The notes under the pieces are model-generated. The model saw only the letters and a list, made by a program, of their open reading frames with translations, was not told the origin of the DNA and made no database searches. A stretch of 64,000 nt of DNA, from the NCBI RefSeq assembly GCF_900199375.1, contig NZ_LT900217.1, positions 3,100,001-3,164,000 of the forward strand. The letters are read 5' to 3'. This document shows, in pieces, positions 37,287-45,607 of this stretch; within the stretch, counting starts at the first letter, position 1; each line of letters begins with the position of its first letter. The stretch is from Gordonibacter urolithinfaciens. GTDB lineage: Bacteria; Actinomycetota; Coriobacteriia; Coriobacteriales; Eggerthellaceae. A program made the position numbers and the translations under genes.

Positions 37287-37973
37287 GTGCTTTCCGGGGA
37301 CCACATACGACAATCGCTCTCAGCCGCGCTGCCCATCATGCTGGGTTACGTGGCCATCGGCATTCCCTGCGGCATCCTGTGCGCCTCCATCGGCCTGAAC
37401 GCCCTGCAGGTGTTCCTGCTCTCGGCACTGTTCTACTCGGGTGCCGGGCAGTTCATGATCCCGAACATGTGGCTGGCGGGCTCGCCCCTGGCCTCCATCG
37501 TCGCCAGCGTGTCGCTGGTGAACACGCGCCAGATGCTGTACTCCGCCGCCTTCGCGCCGGCGTGCAAGGGCGTGAGGAAGCGCCTGGCGTTCCTGTTCGC
37601 CGCCACCGTGACCGACGAGAGCTACGGTGTGAACACGGCCAGGTTCGAGGCGGGCGACTGGTCGGTGGGGCGCGCCACACTCGTGAACCTGTTCTCGCAG
37701 AGCTCCTGGGCGCTCTCGAACGTGGCGGGCGTGCTCGTGGGCAACGCCATCGGCGTGCCGTTGGCCATCGCGGCGTTCGCCATGACCTCCATCTTCGTCT
37801 GCCTGCTGGTCACCCAGAGGCCCACGCCGGCGAACCTCGTGGCCGCTGCCGTGGCCGTCGCGGGCGTGTTCGCCTGCAAGGCCGTGGGGCTCGGGGGGCC
37901 GGCCATCCTCGTGGGCGCGCTCGCGGGCGTTGCGGCTGCGCTGGCGTTCACCTGGGTGAAGGAGCGTGGCTGA
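37287..37973 (+). CDS. azlC: AzlC-family branched-chain amino acid exporter, large subunit
   Basis: A 228-residue membrane protein with the AzlC pattern of SLSAALPIMLGYVAIG at the first helix and FYSGAGQFM in the second. It forms an exporter of branched-chain or related amino acids with the small subunit encoded next. The GTG at 37287 gives the correct family N-terminus; a longer TTG frame would overlap the -10 box. The predicted transcription start is only a few bases before this GTG and GGGAGG is too close to act normally, so the message is probably almost leaderless. The stop overlaps the azlD start (TGATG). Confidence 0.88.
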   Translation: MLSGDHIRQSLSAALPIMLGYVAIGIPCGILCASIGLNALQVFLLSALFYSGAGQFMIPNMWLAGSPLASIVASVSLVNTRQMLYSAAFAPACKGVRKRLAFLFAATVTDESYGVNTARFEAGDWSVGRATLVNLFSQSSWALSNVAGVLVGNAIGVPLAIAAFAMTSIFVCLLVTQRPTPANLVAAAVAVAGVFACKAVGLGGPAILVGALAGVAAALAFTWVKERG

Positions 37974-38305
37974 TGGAGCCGATGGGCTGGGGCGACTTCC
38001 TCGTTGTGTTCGCATGCTGCGCCGTCACCATGCTCGTGTGCCGCACGGTGCCGCTGTTCGCGCTCAAGGGCAGGCAGCTGCCGGAGGGGGTGGAGAGGGC
38101 GCTCGGGTTCATCCCGCCGGCCGCCTTCGCCGCGCTCGTGGCGAACGACCTGCTGACGCCCGGCATGTTCGACGCGGGCCTCTGGCCGGCCGCCGCCCCG
38201 CTTCTGGCTGCCGGCGTCGTGGCGCTCGTGGCATGGAGGACGAAGTCGCTTCTGTGGTGCGCCGTGTCGGGCGTGGCCTCCTATGCGCTGCTCTCGCTTG
38301 TGTGA
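37973..38305 (+). CDS. azlD: AzlD-family branched-chain amino acid transporter, small subunit
   Basis: A 110-residue protein with four hydrophobic segments and the family motif CRTVPLFALKGRQLP near the first loop, then LGFIPPAAFAAL. The start overlaps the azlC stop by one base, which fits the obligatory two-subunit exporter. Size and topology match AzlD. Confidence 0.9.
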   Translation: MEPMGWGDFLVVFACCAVTMLVCRTVPLFALKGRQLPEGVERALGFIPPAAFAALVANDLLTPGMFDAGLWPAAAPLLAAGVVALVAWRTKSLLWCAVSGVASYALLSLV

Positions 38306-38479
38306 GGCGGCGCGGGCCCGCCCGGCGGCCTCCGCCGGGGACGTCCCGCGCCCCGCGTCCGGGTTGCGGCTCGGCGGTGCCCGCGGTGAAACGATGAGCC
38401 CAGGGCGCGCCGAATCTGGGATTTGCGTGGAGTACGGGGCGGTTTCGGGAAAAAATGCAGGAAGACAGCGCTTTTTTCC

Positions 38480-38508
38480 TTGCGCGAGCGGGCGTGGGGC
38501 AGTATACT
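38480..38508 (+). promoter_or_regulatory. rplS promoter
   Basis: TTGCGC (38480-38485), 17 bp, then TATACT (38503-38508). It lies about 68 bp before rplS and gives a leader of about 60 bases. Confidence 0.7.
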
Positions 38509-38575
38509 GTCCAATTGTGTCTTTCCACAGAACACGATACGAGATTCAATCTGAACGCATAGAAGGATAACGAAC

Positions 38576-38923
38576 ATGGACATCATTCGCGCTATCGAAC
38601 AGCAGCAGATCAAGCAGGACCTCCCCGATTTCAACGTGGGCGACAACGTGAAGGTCCATTACCGCATCGTCGAGGGCAGCCGCGAGCGCATCCAGGTGTT
38701 CCAGGGCGACGTCATCCGCCGCCACGGCGCCTCGAGCCGCGAGACGTTCACGGTGCGCAAGGTCAGCTTCTCCATCGGCGTGGAGCGCACGTTCCCCGTG
38801 CATTCCCCGAAGATCGAGAAGATCGAGGTCATGCGCAAGGGCGACGTCCGCCGCGCCAAGCTGTACTACCTGCGCGACAAGGTGGGCAAGGCTGCCAAGA
38901 TCAAGGAGAAGTCCTTCAGGTAA
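38576..38923 (+). CDS. rplS: 50S ribosomal protein L19
   Basis: A 115-residue protein with the L19 core [22 protein letters not shown], quoted by its ends only as FNVGD...RERIQ, then GDVIRRHG and the C-terminal [19 protein letters not shown]. Length is normal. AAGGATAACG precedes the ATG. It has its own promoter and hairpin terminator. In many relatives rplS follows trmD directly; here about 26 kb separate them. Confidence 0.98.
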   Translation: MDIIRAIEQQQIKQDLPDFNVGDNVKVHYRIVEGSRERIQVFQGDVIRRHGASSRETFTVRKVSFSIGVERTFPVHSPKIEKIEVMRKGDVRRAKLYYLRDKVGKAAKIKEKSFR

Positions 38924-38924
38924 G

Positions 38925-38951
38925 GTTACGGCGGCCTCCGGCCGCCGTAAC
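38925..38951 (+). terminator. Perfect stem-loop after rplS
   Basis: GTTACGGCGGCC and GGCCGCCGTAAC form a 12-bp stem with a 3-base loop directly after the rplS stop. There is no T-run. Confidence 0.7.
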
Positions 38952-38962
38952 TGCTCGACGCT

Positions 38963-39069
38963 GCGAAGCCCCCTCGCACCGATCCTCGGCCCTTTTTCGC
39001 TTGCCTTCGCGTACCGAAGTACGCTCAGCCGCGAAACGGGCCGATTATCGGCACGAGGGGGCTTCTCGC
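38963..39069. repeat. Nested palindromic repeat element
   Basis: Arms of about 38 bases pair across 38963-39069. GAAGCCCCCTCG (38965-38976) pairs with CGAGGGGGCTTC (39054-39065), and CCGAT-NN-TCGGCCC with its complement; the few mismatches sit opposite each other. The centre holds its own perfect hairpin GCGTAC-CGAA-GTACGC (39009-39024). A further TTCGCGC/GCGCGAA stem (39101-39117) and a run of nine G (39118-39126) follow. No gene fits in this 322-bp gap between rplS and rnhB. Confidence 0.65.
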
Positions 39070-39171
39070 TGTCTTGCCACGCCAACCTGGGTGTTTTGCT
39101 TTCGCGCTGCGCGCGAAGGGGGGGGGTGCTTGTGCTCGCCGTGTTCTTCTGCCGTCCGGTTGGGCGGCTTT

Positions 39172-39180
39172 TGCTATCAT
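39172..39180 (+). promoter_or_regulatory. Extended -10 promoter for rnhB
   Basis: TGCTATCAT is a TG-N extended -10, 65 bp before the rnhB start. There is no good -35. Confidence 0.45.
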
Positions 39181-39245
39181 GGGGGAGACGGGATCGGGCG
39201 CGGCCGCGGGGGCGGGCGCGCGGAAGAGAAGGGACGTGCGGGCGC

Positions 39246-40034
39246 ATGGGGCCGACGGTCGCCGAGATAAGGCAGCGGTTGCAGGAGGCGGATGCACGGG
39301 AGTTCGCCGTGCTCGAGCGCGCGCTCGTGGCCGACACGCGCAAGGGCGTGCGCGACGCCGTTGAGGTGGCGCGGCGTCGGATCGAGGCCGAGCAGGCCGA
39401 GCGCGAGAGGCTGGCCTCGCTGTACGCGTTCGAGCGTGCGCTCGCCGAGGGGCGCGGCGCCGGCGTGGTCGTGGGGCTCGACGAGGTGGGCCGCGGCCCG
39501 CTCGCCGGCCCGCTCGCGGTGGGCGCCGTCGTGCTCCCCCTCGAGCCCGCGGTGGAGGGCCTCAACGACTCCAAGCAGCTCAAAGCCGAGGTGCGCGAGC
39601 GCATCGCCCTCGAGGTCAAGCGGGTGGCCGTGGCGTGGACGGTGGAGTACGTGGAGGCGGCCGACATAGATGCCGCGGGCATGACGGCCTCGCTCGTCAC
39701 CGCGTTCAGGCGGGCCGTGGCGCACATCGAGGCCGCGGGCGTGCGCCCGGACGTCGTCCTGCTCGACGGAAACCCGCTGCGCCTCGACGACCGCGAGGTG
39801 AACGTGGTGAAAGGCGACTGCCGCTGCGCGTCGATCGCCGCGGCCTCCATTGTGGCCAAGGTGGAGCGCGACGCTCTCATGTGCCGCTACGCCGAGGACT
39901 ACCCCGAGTACGGCTTCGATTCCTGCAAGGGCTATGCGAGCCCCGCCCATATCGAGGCTATCAAGCGCTTCGGCCTCACCCCCCTCCACCGCGCCACATT
40001 CTGCACGGCTTTCACGCAGCCGACCCTGTTCTAG
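39246..40034 (+). CDS. rnhB: Ribonuclease HII
   Basis: A 262-residue enzyme that removes ribonucleotides and RNA from RNA-DNA hybrids. The catalytic GLDEVGRGPLAGP gives the first Asp-Glu pair. LLDGNPL supplies another acidic residue and AAASIVAKVERDALM the conserved helix; the C-terminus includes YGFDSCKGYASPAHIEAIKRFG in part. An N-terminal helical extension of about 65 residues is longer than in many RNase HII. The start at 39246 has AAGGGA at long spacing, so it is moderately sure. Confidence 0.94.
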   Translation: MGPTVAEIRQRLQEADAREFAVLERALVADTRKGVRDAVEVARRRIEAEQAERERLASLYAFERALAEGRGAGVVVGLDEVGRGPLAGPLAVGAVVLPLEPAVEGLNDSKQLKAEVRERIALEVKRVAVAWTVEYVEAADIDAAGMTASLVTAFRRAVAHIEAAGVRPDVVLLDGNPLRLDDREVNVVKGDCRCASIAAASIVAKVERDALMCRYAEDYPEYGFDSCKGYASPAHIEAIKRFGLTPLHRATFCTAFTQPTLF

Positions 40035-40101
40035 GGCGCCCGCATCCTGCCCGGATACTCGCCGAGCCGACGCTCCCGCGCATATCGCTCCGGCGGCCCT
40101 T

Positions 40102-40119
40102 ACCGCGCTCCGCGGTTTT
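40102..40119 (+). terminator. Weak terminator after rnhB
   Basis: ACCGCG-CTC-CGCGGT followed by TTT, 67 bp beyond the rnhB stop. The stem is only 6 bp. The remainder of the 351-bp gap to the next gene shows only a possible -10 (TATGAT, 40354-40359). Confidence 0.4.
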
Positions 40120-40385
40120 CCACCATCGTGCGCGCCCCTCTTGCCGCCGGCGCACAAGGTGCCGGCCAGCGCTCCTGCGTGTTCCACCTGCGGAGTTGTC
40201 CCCGCATCGGCCGGCTGCCGAATTTCCGCCGGTTTTCTGCCATATCCGCGCAAGAAGCGCGCCAGGTTCGTGCGGCTGCCGTGCAAGGGCCGTGCATGAT
40301 CGGGGCGGTTCCGAGCGGGCCTTCGCGACGGTTCCCCGGCAAGGTTGCGGCCCTATGATGCCCCTAGAGAAGAAAGGGGCGACGA

Positions 40386-40922
40386 ATGGACGAGAACGGA
40401 ACGGCGGCTGTGCAGGAGCGGCTGCAGGAGGAACCGAGCGCCGTGAAGGGGGAGGGGGAGCGCCCGGCGGGGGCTTCCGCCAAGCGCCGCAAGCCGCGCG
40501 CGAAGGCGAAGCCGAAGCGGGAGCGGTCCGAGGACGACGGGGGCGCCGAGGCGATCGGCTGCCGTAACCGGGAGCTTGGCCGACGCGGCGAGGATGCGGC
40601 GGCGCGATTCCTGGACCGGCGCGGCTACGACATCGTCGAGCGCAACTGGACATGCGCGGCGGGCGAGGCCGACATCATCGCGCGCGACGGGGAGGCGCTC
40701 GTGTTCGTGGAGGTGAAGACGCGCTCGAACACCGAGAAGGGCCTGCCGTCCGAGGCGGTGGATGCAGGCAAGCGCCGTCGCTACGAGCGCATCGCGGCGT
40801 TGTTCTTAGTGGACTACGACGTGGTGGACGTGCCGGTGCGCTTCGACGTGGTGTCGATCGTGGTGGTGCCGCCCGACCGGGCGTTCATACGGCACCATAT
40901 CGGCGCGTTCTCGGCAGGGTGA
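40386..40922 (+). CDS. YraN/UPF0102-family nuclease-like protein
   Basis: A 178-residue protein. The C-terminal 120 residues are the YraN domain of the Holliday-junction-resolvase-like fold, with LGRRGEDAAARFL, AGEADIIARDG and FVEVKTRS; the acidic, Glu and Lys residues form the nuclease-like site. The N-terminal 55 residues are a charged Lys/Arg/Glu/Ala extension not normally present, possibly disordered. AAAGGGG lies before the ATG. The stop overlaps the comM start (GTGA), so the genes are coupled, as is usual for this neighbourhood. Its role in bacteria is not established. Confidence 0.92.
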   Translation: MDENGTAAVQERLQEEPSAVKGEGERPAGASAKRRKPRAKAKPKRERSEDDGGAEAIGCRNRELGRRGEDAAARFLDRRGYDIVERNWTCAAGEADIIARDGEALVFVEVKTRSNTEKGLPSEAVDAGKRRRYERIAALFLVDYDVVDVPVRFDVVSIVVVPPDRAFIRHHIGAFSAG

Positions 40923-42421
40923 GCGGCGTGTTCGGGCGCTTTGCCGTGCAGGGCGCGACGCTGCGCGGGGTGGAGGCCGTGCCGGTGGACGTGGAGGTGG
41001 TCGTGGGCAGCGGCATGCCCGCGTTCTGCATCGTCGGGATGCCCGACGCCGCCGTGCAGGAGGCGCGCGAGCGCGTGCGCGCCGCCCTGCGGGCCGGCGG
41101 CTTCTCCATGCCGAACGAGCGGGTGGTGGTGAACCTGGCGCCCGGTGCCTTGCGCAAGACGGGGTCGGGGTTCGACCTGCCCATCGCGGTGGGCCTGCTC
41201 GCGGCCACGGGGCAGGTGGACCCGCGTCTGGCCGAGGGCGCGCTCATCGTGGGGGAGCTCTCGCTGGAGGGGGCCGTGCGGCCCGTGGACGGCCTGCTGG
41301 CCTATGCGTTGTGCGCGCGCGACCTGGGATGCGCGCTCGTCTGCGCGGACGCGCCGGAGCGCCTTGTGGCCATCGACGGCCTCGAGCAGCGTGCCGTGCG
41401 CACGATCGCCGACTTCCGCACCGGCGAGTTCCCCGCCCTCGCTCCCCGGCGACCCTCCCGAACGTTGCCTGCGCCCGACTTCCGCGACGTGGCCGGCCAG
41501 GACATGGCGAAGCGTGCGCTGCAGGTGGCCGCCGCCGGCCGCCACGGCGTGCTCATGATGGGGCCGCCCGGCTCGGGCAAGACGATGCTTGCCTCGCGGC
41601 TGCCCTCCATCCTGCCGCCGCTCGAGGAGGACGAGGCGCTCGAGGCCGCGCTCATCCATTCGGTGGCGGGCGAGGAGATGGGCGCCCTGCTCGGCGGCGT
41701 GAGACCCTTCCGCAGCCCCCACCACTCGGCCACGACCGCCGGGCTCGTGGGCGGCGGCACGCCGCCGCGGCCGGGCGAGGTATCGCTCGCGCACCAAGGG
41801 GTCCTGTTCTTGGACGAGCTGCCCGAGTTCCGGCCCTCGGTGCTGCAGGGCATACGCCAGCCCATGGAGTCCGGGCGCGTCACCGTCACGCGGGCCGACG
41901 GCAACGTGTCGTTCCCGGCGCGCTTCATGCTGGTGGCGGCTGCGAACCCGTGCCCCTGCGGCTACTTCGGTGACGACGAGCATGCCTGCACGTGCACGCC
42001 GGCCCAGGTGAGCGCCTATCAGAACCGCATCGGAGGGCCGCTCATGGACCGCATCGACCTGCACGTCGACGTGCGCCGCTCGGCGCCGCGCGACGTGCTG
42101 GGGACGGGCGGCGGAACATCGTCGGAGGACATGCGCGCCGCCGTGCGGGGCGCGCGCGAGTACGCCTCGTGGCGGCGGGCGCGCGCCGGCGGCGGCGAGG
42201 GGCCGGAGACGCTCGTGCGCTCGTGCGCCCTCGCGCCGGCCGACGAGGCCTTCTTCGAGGACGCGGCGCGGGCTGCCCGCATGAGCGGGCGCGCCATCAT
42301 GCGCACGCTCGCGGTGGCGCGCACCATCGCGGATATGGAGGAGGCGGCGTCGGTGGGGCGGGGGCACCTGTGCGAGGCGCTGGCGTTCCGCCTGCGGGAG
42401 GGGGTGGGGGCATGCGGCTGA
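40919..42421 (+). CDS. comM: YifB/ComM-family AAA+ Mg-chelatase-like ATPase
   Basis: A 500-residue AAA+ protein. Residues 1-170 form the N-terminal lobe with GMPDAAVQEARERVRAAL in part. The ATPase has Walker A GPPGSGKT, Walker B LFLDELPEF and the family motif FRSPHHSATTAGLVGGG, and the C-terminal domain is Mg-chelatase-like. In naturally competent bacteria ComM is a hexameric helicase acting on recombination branches during transformation. Here it lies between yraN and dprA, the typical order. The start may be GTG 40919 (overlapping the yraN stop) or GTG 40928. Confidence 0.94.
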   Translation: MSGVFGRFAVQGATLRGVEAVPVDVEVVVGSGMPAFCIVGMPDAAVQEARERVRAALRAGGFSMPNERVVVNLAPGALRKTGSGFDLPIAVGLLAATGQVDPRLAEGALIVGELSLEGAVRPVDGLLAYALCARDLGCALVCADAPERLVAIDGLEQRAVRTIADFRTGEFPALAPRRPSRTLPAPDFRDVAGQDMAKRALQVAAAGRHGVLMMGPPGSGKTMLASRLPSILPPLEEDEALEAALIHSVAGEEMGALLGGVRPFRSPHHSATTAGLVGGGTPPRPGEVSLAHQGVLFLDELPEFRPSVLQGIRQPMESGRVTVTRADGNVSFPARFMLVAAANPCPCGYFGDDEHACTCTPAQVSAYQNRIGGPLMDRIDLHVDVRRSAPRDVLGTGGGTSSEDMRAAVRGAREYASWRRARAGGGEGPETLVRSCALAPADEAFFEDAARAARMSGRAIMRTLAVARTIADMEEAASVGRGHLCEALAFRLREGVGACG

Positions 42422-43410
42422 GGGGTCCCCGCTTCGAGCTTTTGCCCGGCGACGGCGCCTTCCCTGCGGCGCTCGCGCGCGTTCCCGACCCGCCGCGGCG
42501 CCTCTACGTCGTGGGCGACCCGGCGGCGCTCCAAGAAGGTTTGGCCGTGGTGGGCGCGCGCAAGGCGACGCCCTACGGCACGGGCTGCGCCCGGCGCTTC
42601 GCCGGCGCGGCGGCGCGGCGGGGCGTCGTGGTGATATCGGGCGGTGCGCGCGGATGCGACGCGGCGGCCCACGAGGCCGCGCTCGCGGAGGGCTCGCCGA
42701 CGGTGGCGTTCCTCGGGGGCGGCTGCGACGAGCCGTACCCGGCGGCGCACGCGGGCCTGTTCCAGCGCATCGTGGACGGCGGCGGGGCGGTGGCGTCCGA
42801 GCAGCCGTGGGACCGGAAGCCGCGGCCCTATATGTTCCGGCAGCGCAACCGCCTCATCGCGGGACTCGCCCGGGCCGTGCTCATCGTGGAGGCCGGGCTG
42901 CCGTCGGGCACGTTCTCCACCGCTGACGAGGCGCTCGCGGCGAACCGCGACGTGCTCGTGGTGCCCGGCGCCATCACGGCGGCCTCGTCGCGCGGCGCGA
43001 ACCGCCTGCTGTACCAGGGGGCGCTGCCCGTCGTGGACGACGAGACGTTCGAGGACGCCCTGTTCTCCCTGTTCGGATGTTTGAGGCAGGAGCAGTGGCC
43101 GCCTGCGGGGGAGCATGCGGCAGCCGCCGGCGCGGGCGTCGGGGGCCCGGGCGATGCCGGCGGCGGGGCGGCCGCAACGGCGGACGGCGCCGCGGGCCGT
43201 GCGGGGATGCGCCCGCCCGCCCTCGCCGCCAACCCCGTGGCCGCGGCCCTCGCCGCCCAGCCGCTGGGCATGGAGGACCTCTACGCCGTGGCCCGCGCGT
43301 CCTGCGGCTCCGCCGAGCCGCGCGCCTGGCTCATGGAACGCCTCGTGGAGGCCGAGCGCATGGGCCTCGTCGCCCGCTATCCCGACGGCCGCTGGGGGCC
43401 GGCGGGGTGA
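42412..43410 (+). CDS. dprA: DNA-processing protein DprA
   Basis: A 332-residue protein. The Rossmann-like DprA domain has VVGARKATPYG, ISGGARGCDAAAHEAAL, FLGGGCDEPYPAAH, RQRNRLIAGLARAVLIVEAG and GSGT-like SGTFSTADEAL. An Ala/Gly-rich insertion follows, then a C-terminal winged-helix domain (about 275-332). DprA loads RecA on incoming single-stranded DNA in transformation. It overlaps comM by 10 bp. The usual neighbour topA is not found downstream; the next genes are a small DUF4160/DUF2442 pair. Confidence 0.93.
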   Translation: MRLRGPRFELLPGDGAFPAALARVPDPPRRLYVVGDPAALQEGLAVVGARKATPYGTGCARRFAGAAARRGVVVISGGARGCDAAAHEAALAEGSPTVAFLGGGCDEPYPAAHAGLFQRIVDGGGAVASEQPWDRKPRPYMFRQRNRLIAGLARAVLIVEAGLPSGTFSTADEALAANRDVLVVPGAITAASSRGANRLLYQGALPVVDDETFEDALFSLFGCLRQEQWPPAGEHAAAAGAGVGGPGDAGGGAAATADGAAGRAGMRPPALAANPVAAALAAQPLGMEDLYAVARASCGSAEPRAWLMERLVEAERMGLVARYPDGRWGPAG

Positions 43411-43457
43411 GGGGCATCGCATCGGCGGATGAGCGGGAAGGCGGAAGGAGGGGCGAG

Positions 43458-43724
43458 ATGGCGACGATCTCCATGTTCTTCGGCATAGTGGTCATCATGT
43501 ATAATGAGTCGGCTGGAAAGCATCACGCACCGCATGTCCACGCCCGTTATGCGGAGTTCAGCTGCTCGCTCGATTTCGAGGGCGAGGTTCTCTACGGGTA
43601 CCTCCCGCCGAGGAAGCTGACGCTGCTTAGAGCATGGGTCGTCCTTCATCGGGAAGAGCTCGAGGCCGACTGGAGGCTCCTCTCGGAGGGACTCGATGCT
43701 TTCAAGATCGATCCGTTGCGATAG
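43458..43724 (+). CDS. DUF4160-family protein
   Basis: An 88-residue protein with the DUF4160 pattern: ISMFFGIVVIMY at the N-terminus, HHAPHVHARY in the middle and the C-terminal LRAWVVLHREELEADW. AAGGAGGGG lies in front of the ATG. It is followed 18 bp later by a DUF2442 gene, and this pair recurs in many bacteria, often annotated as a possible toxin-antitoxin unit without experimental proof that I know of. The local codon use is less GC-rich than in the neighbours (ATGTATAATGAG), which hints at transfer into the dprA-trmFO interval. Confidence 0.85.
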   Translation: MATISMFFGIVVIMYNESAGKHHAPHVHARYAEFSCSLDFEGEVLYGYLPPRKLTLLRAWVVLHREELEADWRLLSEGLDAFKIDPLR

Positions 43725-43742
43725 GGAGGAGGTGGTGCGCTC

Positions 43743-44039
43743 ATGGGGGAGCCGGTCTTGGCCGACGAGGTTGCCTGCGGGATGGGCAAAAGCCAGCCCG
43801 ACTTGACGAAGGTCGAGCCGAAGGGCGGAAGCGAGCTTCTGCTCGAGTTCGAAACGGGGGAGAGGCGCCTTTTCGACGCCGCCCCGTTTATCGACTGCGG
43901 CGGATCGTACGGACGCTTGGCGGAAGAGCGATACTTCGCGCAGGTGCGCATCATCGACGGGGGCTTGGCCCTTGGATGGCCTGAAGGCCAGGAAGTATAC
44001 CCCGAGGCCCTGTACGAGTTCAGCACGCCTGTCGGGTAG
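43743..44039 (+). CDS. DUF2442-family protein
   Basis: A 98-residue protein with the DUF2442 layout: a central LLLEFETGERRLFDAAPF strand region and the C-terminal WPEGQEVYPEALYE stretch that marks the family. AGGGAGGAGG lies before the ATG. It is cotranscribed with the DUF4160 gene. If the pair is a toxin-antitoxin unit, this small DNA-binding-like protein would be the natural antitoxin candidate, but that is inference. Confidence 0.85.
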   Translation: MGEPVLADEVACGMGKSQPDLTKVEPKGGSELLLEFETGERRLFDAAPFIDCGGSYGRLAEERYFAQVRIIDGGLALGWPEGQEVYPEALYEFSTPVG

Positions 44040-44179
44040 CGGCGCAGGCGGCATCCGCTTCTGGCCGGCTGCACCGGGCGCCTGCCTGGCGCGCCCGGTG
44101 CGCTGCGCCCCTCCGGCGATCCGCCGGTTTTTCTCGCCTGCCGTTTCCCGCGGCTCCGAGGTTTGGTATCCTTGCAGGC

Positions 44180-45607
44180 ATGTCTGACAACGTGACCATA
44201 CTCGGCGCCGGCCTTGCGGGGAGCGAGGCGGCGCTCCAGCTTGCCGGCCGCGGCTTCCGTGTGCGCCTCGTGGAGATGCGCCCCGGCACGCCCACGCCCG
44301 TGCACGCCACCGGCGCGTGCGCCGAGCTCGTGTGCTCGAACTCGTTGAAGTCGACCAAGCCCGAGAGCGCGGCCGGCATGCTCAAGGCCGAGCTCGAGGC
44401 GCTGGGATCGCACCTGCTGGCCGCCGCGCACCGGCACGCCGTGCCCGCCGGGGGCGCGTTGGCCGTGGACCGCGAGGCGTTCGCCCGCGACGTCACGGCG
44501 CTCATCGAAGGGCACCCGCTGGTCGACCTCGTGCGCGGGGAGGCTGCAAGCCTGGCCGAGGAGGCCCGCGGCGCCGATGCGCTCGTGGTGGCCACGGGGC
44601 CGCTCACGTCCGGTGCCCTCGCCGCCGACCTCGCCCGCGTCGCCGGCGCCGGCCACCTGGCGTTCTACGACGCCGCCGCGCCCATCGTCATGGCCGACTC
44701 GCTGGACGGGGAGCGCCTGTTCCGGCAGAGCCGCTACGAGGACGGGTCCGACGGGGCGGGCGACTACCTGAACGCGCCCTTCACGCGCGAGGAGTACGAG
44801 GCCTTCGCCGCCGAGCTCGTGGCCGCCGAGCGCGTCGTGCTGCGCGACTTCGAGACGCGCGAGCTGTTCCAGGCATGCCAGCCCATAGAGGAGATCGCGC
44901 GCAAGGGCCTCGACGCCCCGCGCTTCGGCCCGCTCAAGCCCGTGGGCCTCGCCGACCCGCGCACGGGGAGGCGCCCCTGGGCCGCGCTCCAGCTGCGCGC
45001 CGAGGATGCGCACGGCACGTGCTACAACCTGGTGGGCTTCCAGACGAACCTGACGTTTTCCGAGCAGCGTCGGGTGTTTCGCCTGATCCCCGGCTTAGAG
45101 CATGCGGAGTTCGCCCGCTTCGGCGTCATGCACCGCAACACGTTCCTGGACGCACCGCGCCTGCTCGACGCCAGCCTGCGCCTCACGGCTTCCGGGGCCG
45201 CCGCGTTGGACGTGCCCGTGTTCGTGGCGGGCCAGCTCGCGGGCACCGAGGGGTACTGCGAGGCGCTGCGTTCGGGCCTGCATGCCGCGCTCGCCGTGGC
45301 GGCCGAGCTCTCGGGGACCGGCCTGCCGCCGCTGCCGCGCGAGACGGCCTTCGGCGCGCTTCTGGCCTACGCCACGAGCCCCGAGACGAGGGCTTACCAA
45401 CCGATGCACGTGAACTTCGGCATCATGGAGCCGCTGGCGGAGCATGTGCGCAACAAACGCGAGCGTTACGCCGCCTACGCCGCCCGCGGCGCCGACGCGC
45501 TCGCGGCCTACCGTGCCCAGCTTGCGGACCGCGGCCTCATGCCGAAAACGGCTCCCGCCGCTGATGCGCCGGTCGAAGGCCTGCCAGAAGGCAGCTCCCG
45601 TGCCTGA
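44180..45607 (+). CDS. trmFO: Methylenetetrahydrofolate-tRNA-(uracil-5-)-methyltransferase TrmFO
   Basis: A 475-residue FAD enzyme that makes 5-methyluridine at position 54 of tRNA with methylene-THF as carbon donor. The N-terminal dinucleotide motif ILGAGLAGSEAALQLA is followed by the CSNSLKS catalytic region, and later LQLRAEDAHGTCYNLVGFQT and GVMHRNTF are typical. The C-terminus is Ala-rich. The stop overlaps the likely start of xerC. The sequence before the ATG has no clear ribosome site, and the start codon is very close to a possible -10 (GGTATCCT). Confidence 0.95.
   Translation: MSDNVTILGAGLAGSEAALQLAGRGFRVRLVEMRPGTPTPVHATGACAELVCSNSLKSTKPESAAGMLKAELEALGSHLLAAAHRHAVPAGGALAVDREAFARDVTALIEGHPLVDLVRGEAASLAEEARGADALVVATGPLTSGALAADLARVAGAGHLAFYDAAAPIVMADSLDGERLFRQSRYEDGSDGAGDYLNAPFTREEYEAFAAELVAAERVVLRDFETRELFQACQPIEEIARKGLDAPRFGPLKPVGLADPRTGRRPWAALQLRAEDAHGTCYNLVGFQTNLTFSEQRRVFRLIPGLEHAEFARFGVMHRNTFLDAPRLLDASLRLTASGAAALDVPVFVAGQLAGTEGYCEALRSGLHAALAVAAELSGTGLPPLPRETAFGALLAYATSPETRAYQPMHVNFGIMEPLAEHVRNKRERYAAYAARGADALAAYRAQLADRGLMPKTAPAADAPVEGLPEGSSRA

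Noticed and set aside
39118-39126. Run of nine G before rnhB as a phase-variable tract
   Set aside because: It is outside the coding frame that starts at 39246 and upstream of the extended -10, so slippage would not switch a protein. No evidence supports phase variation.
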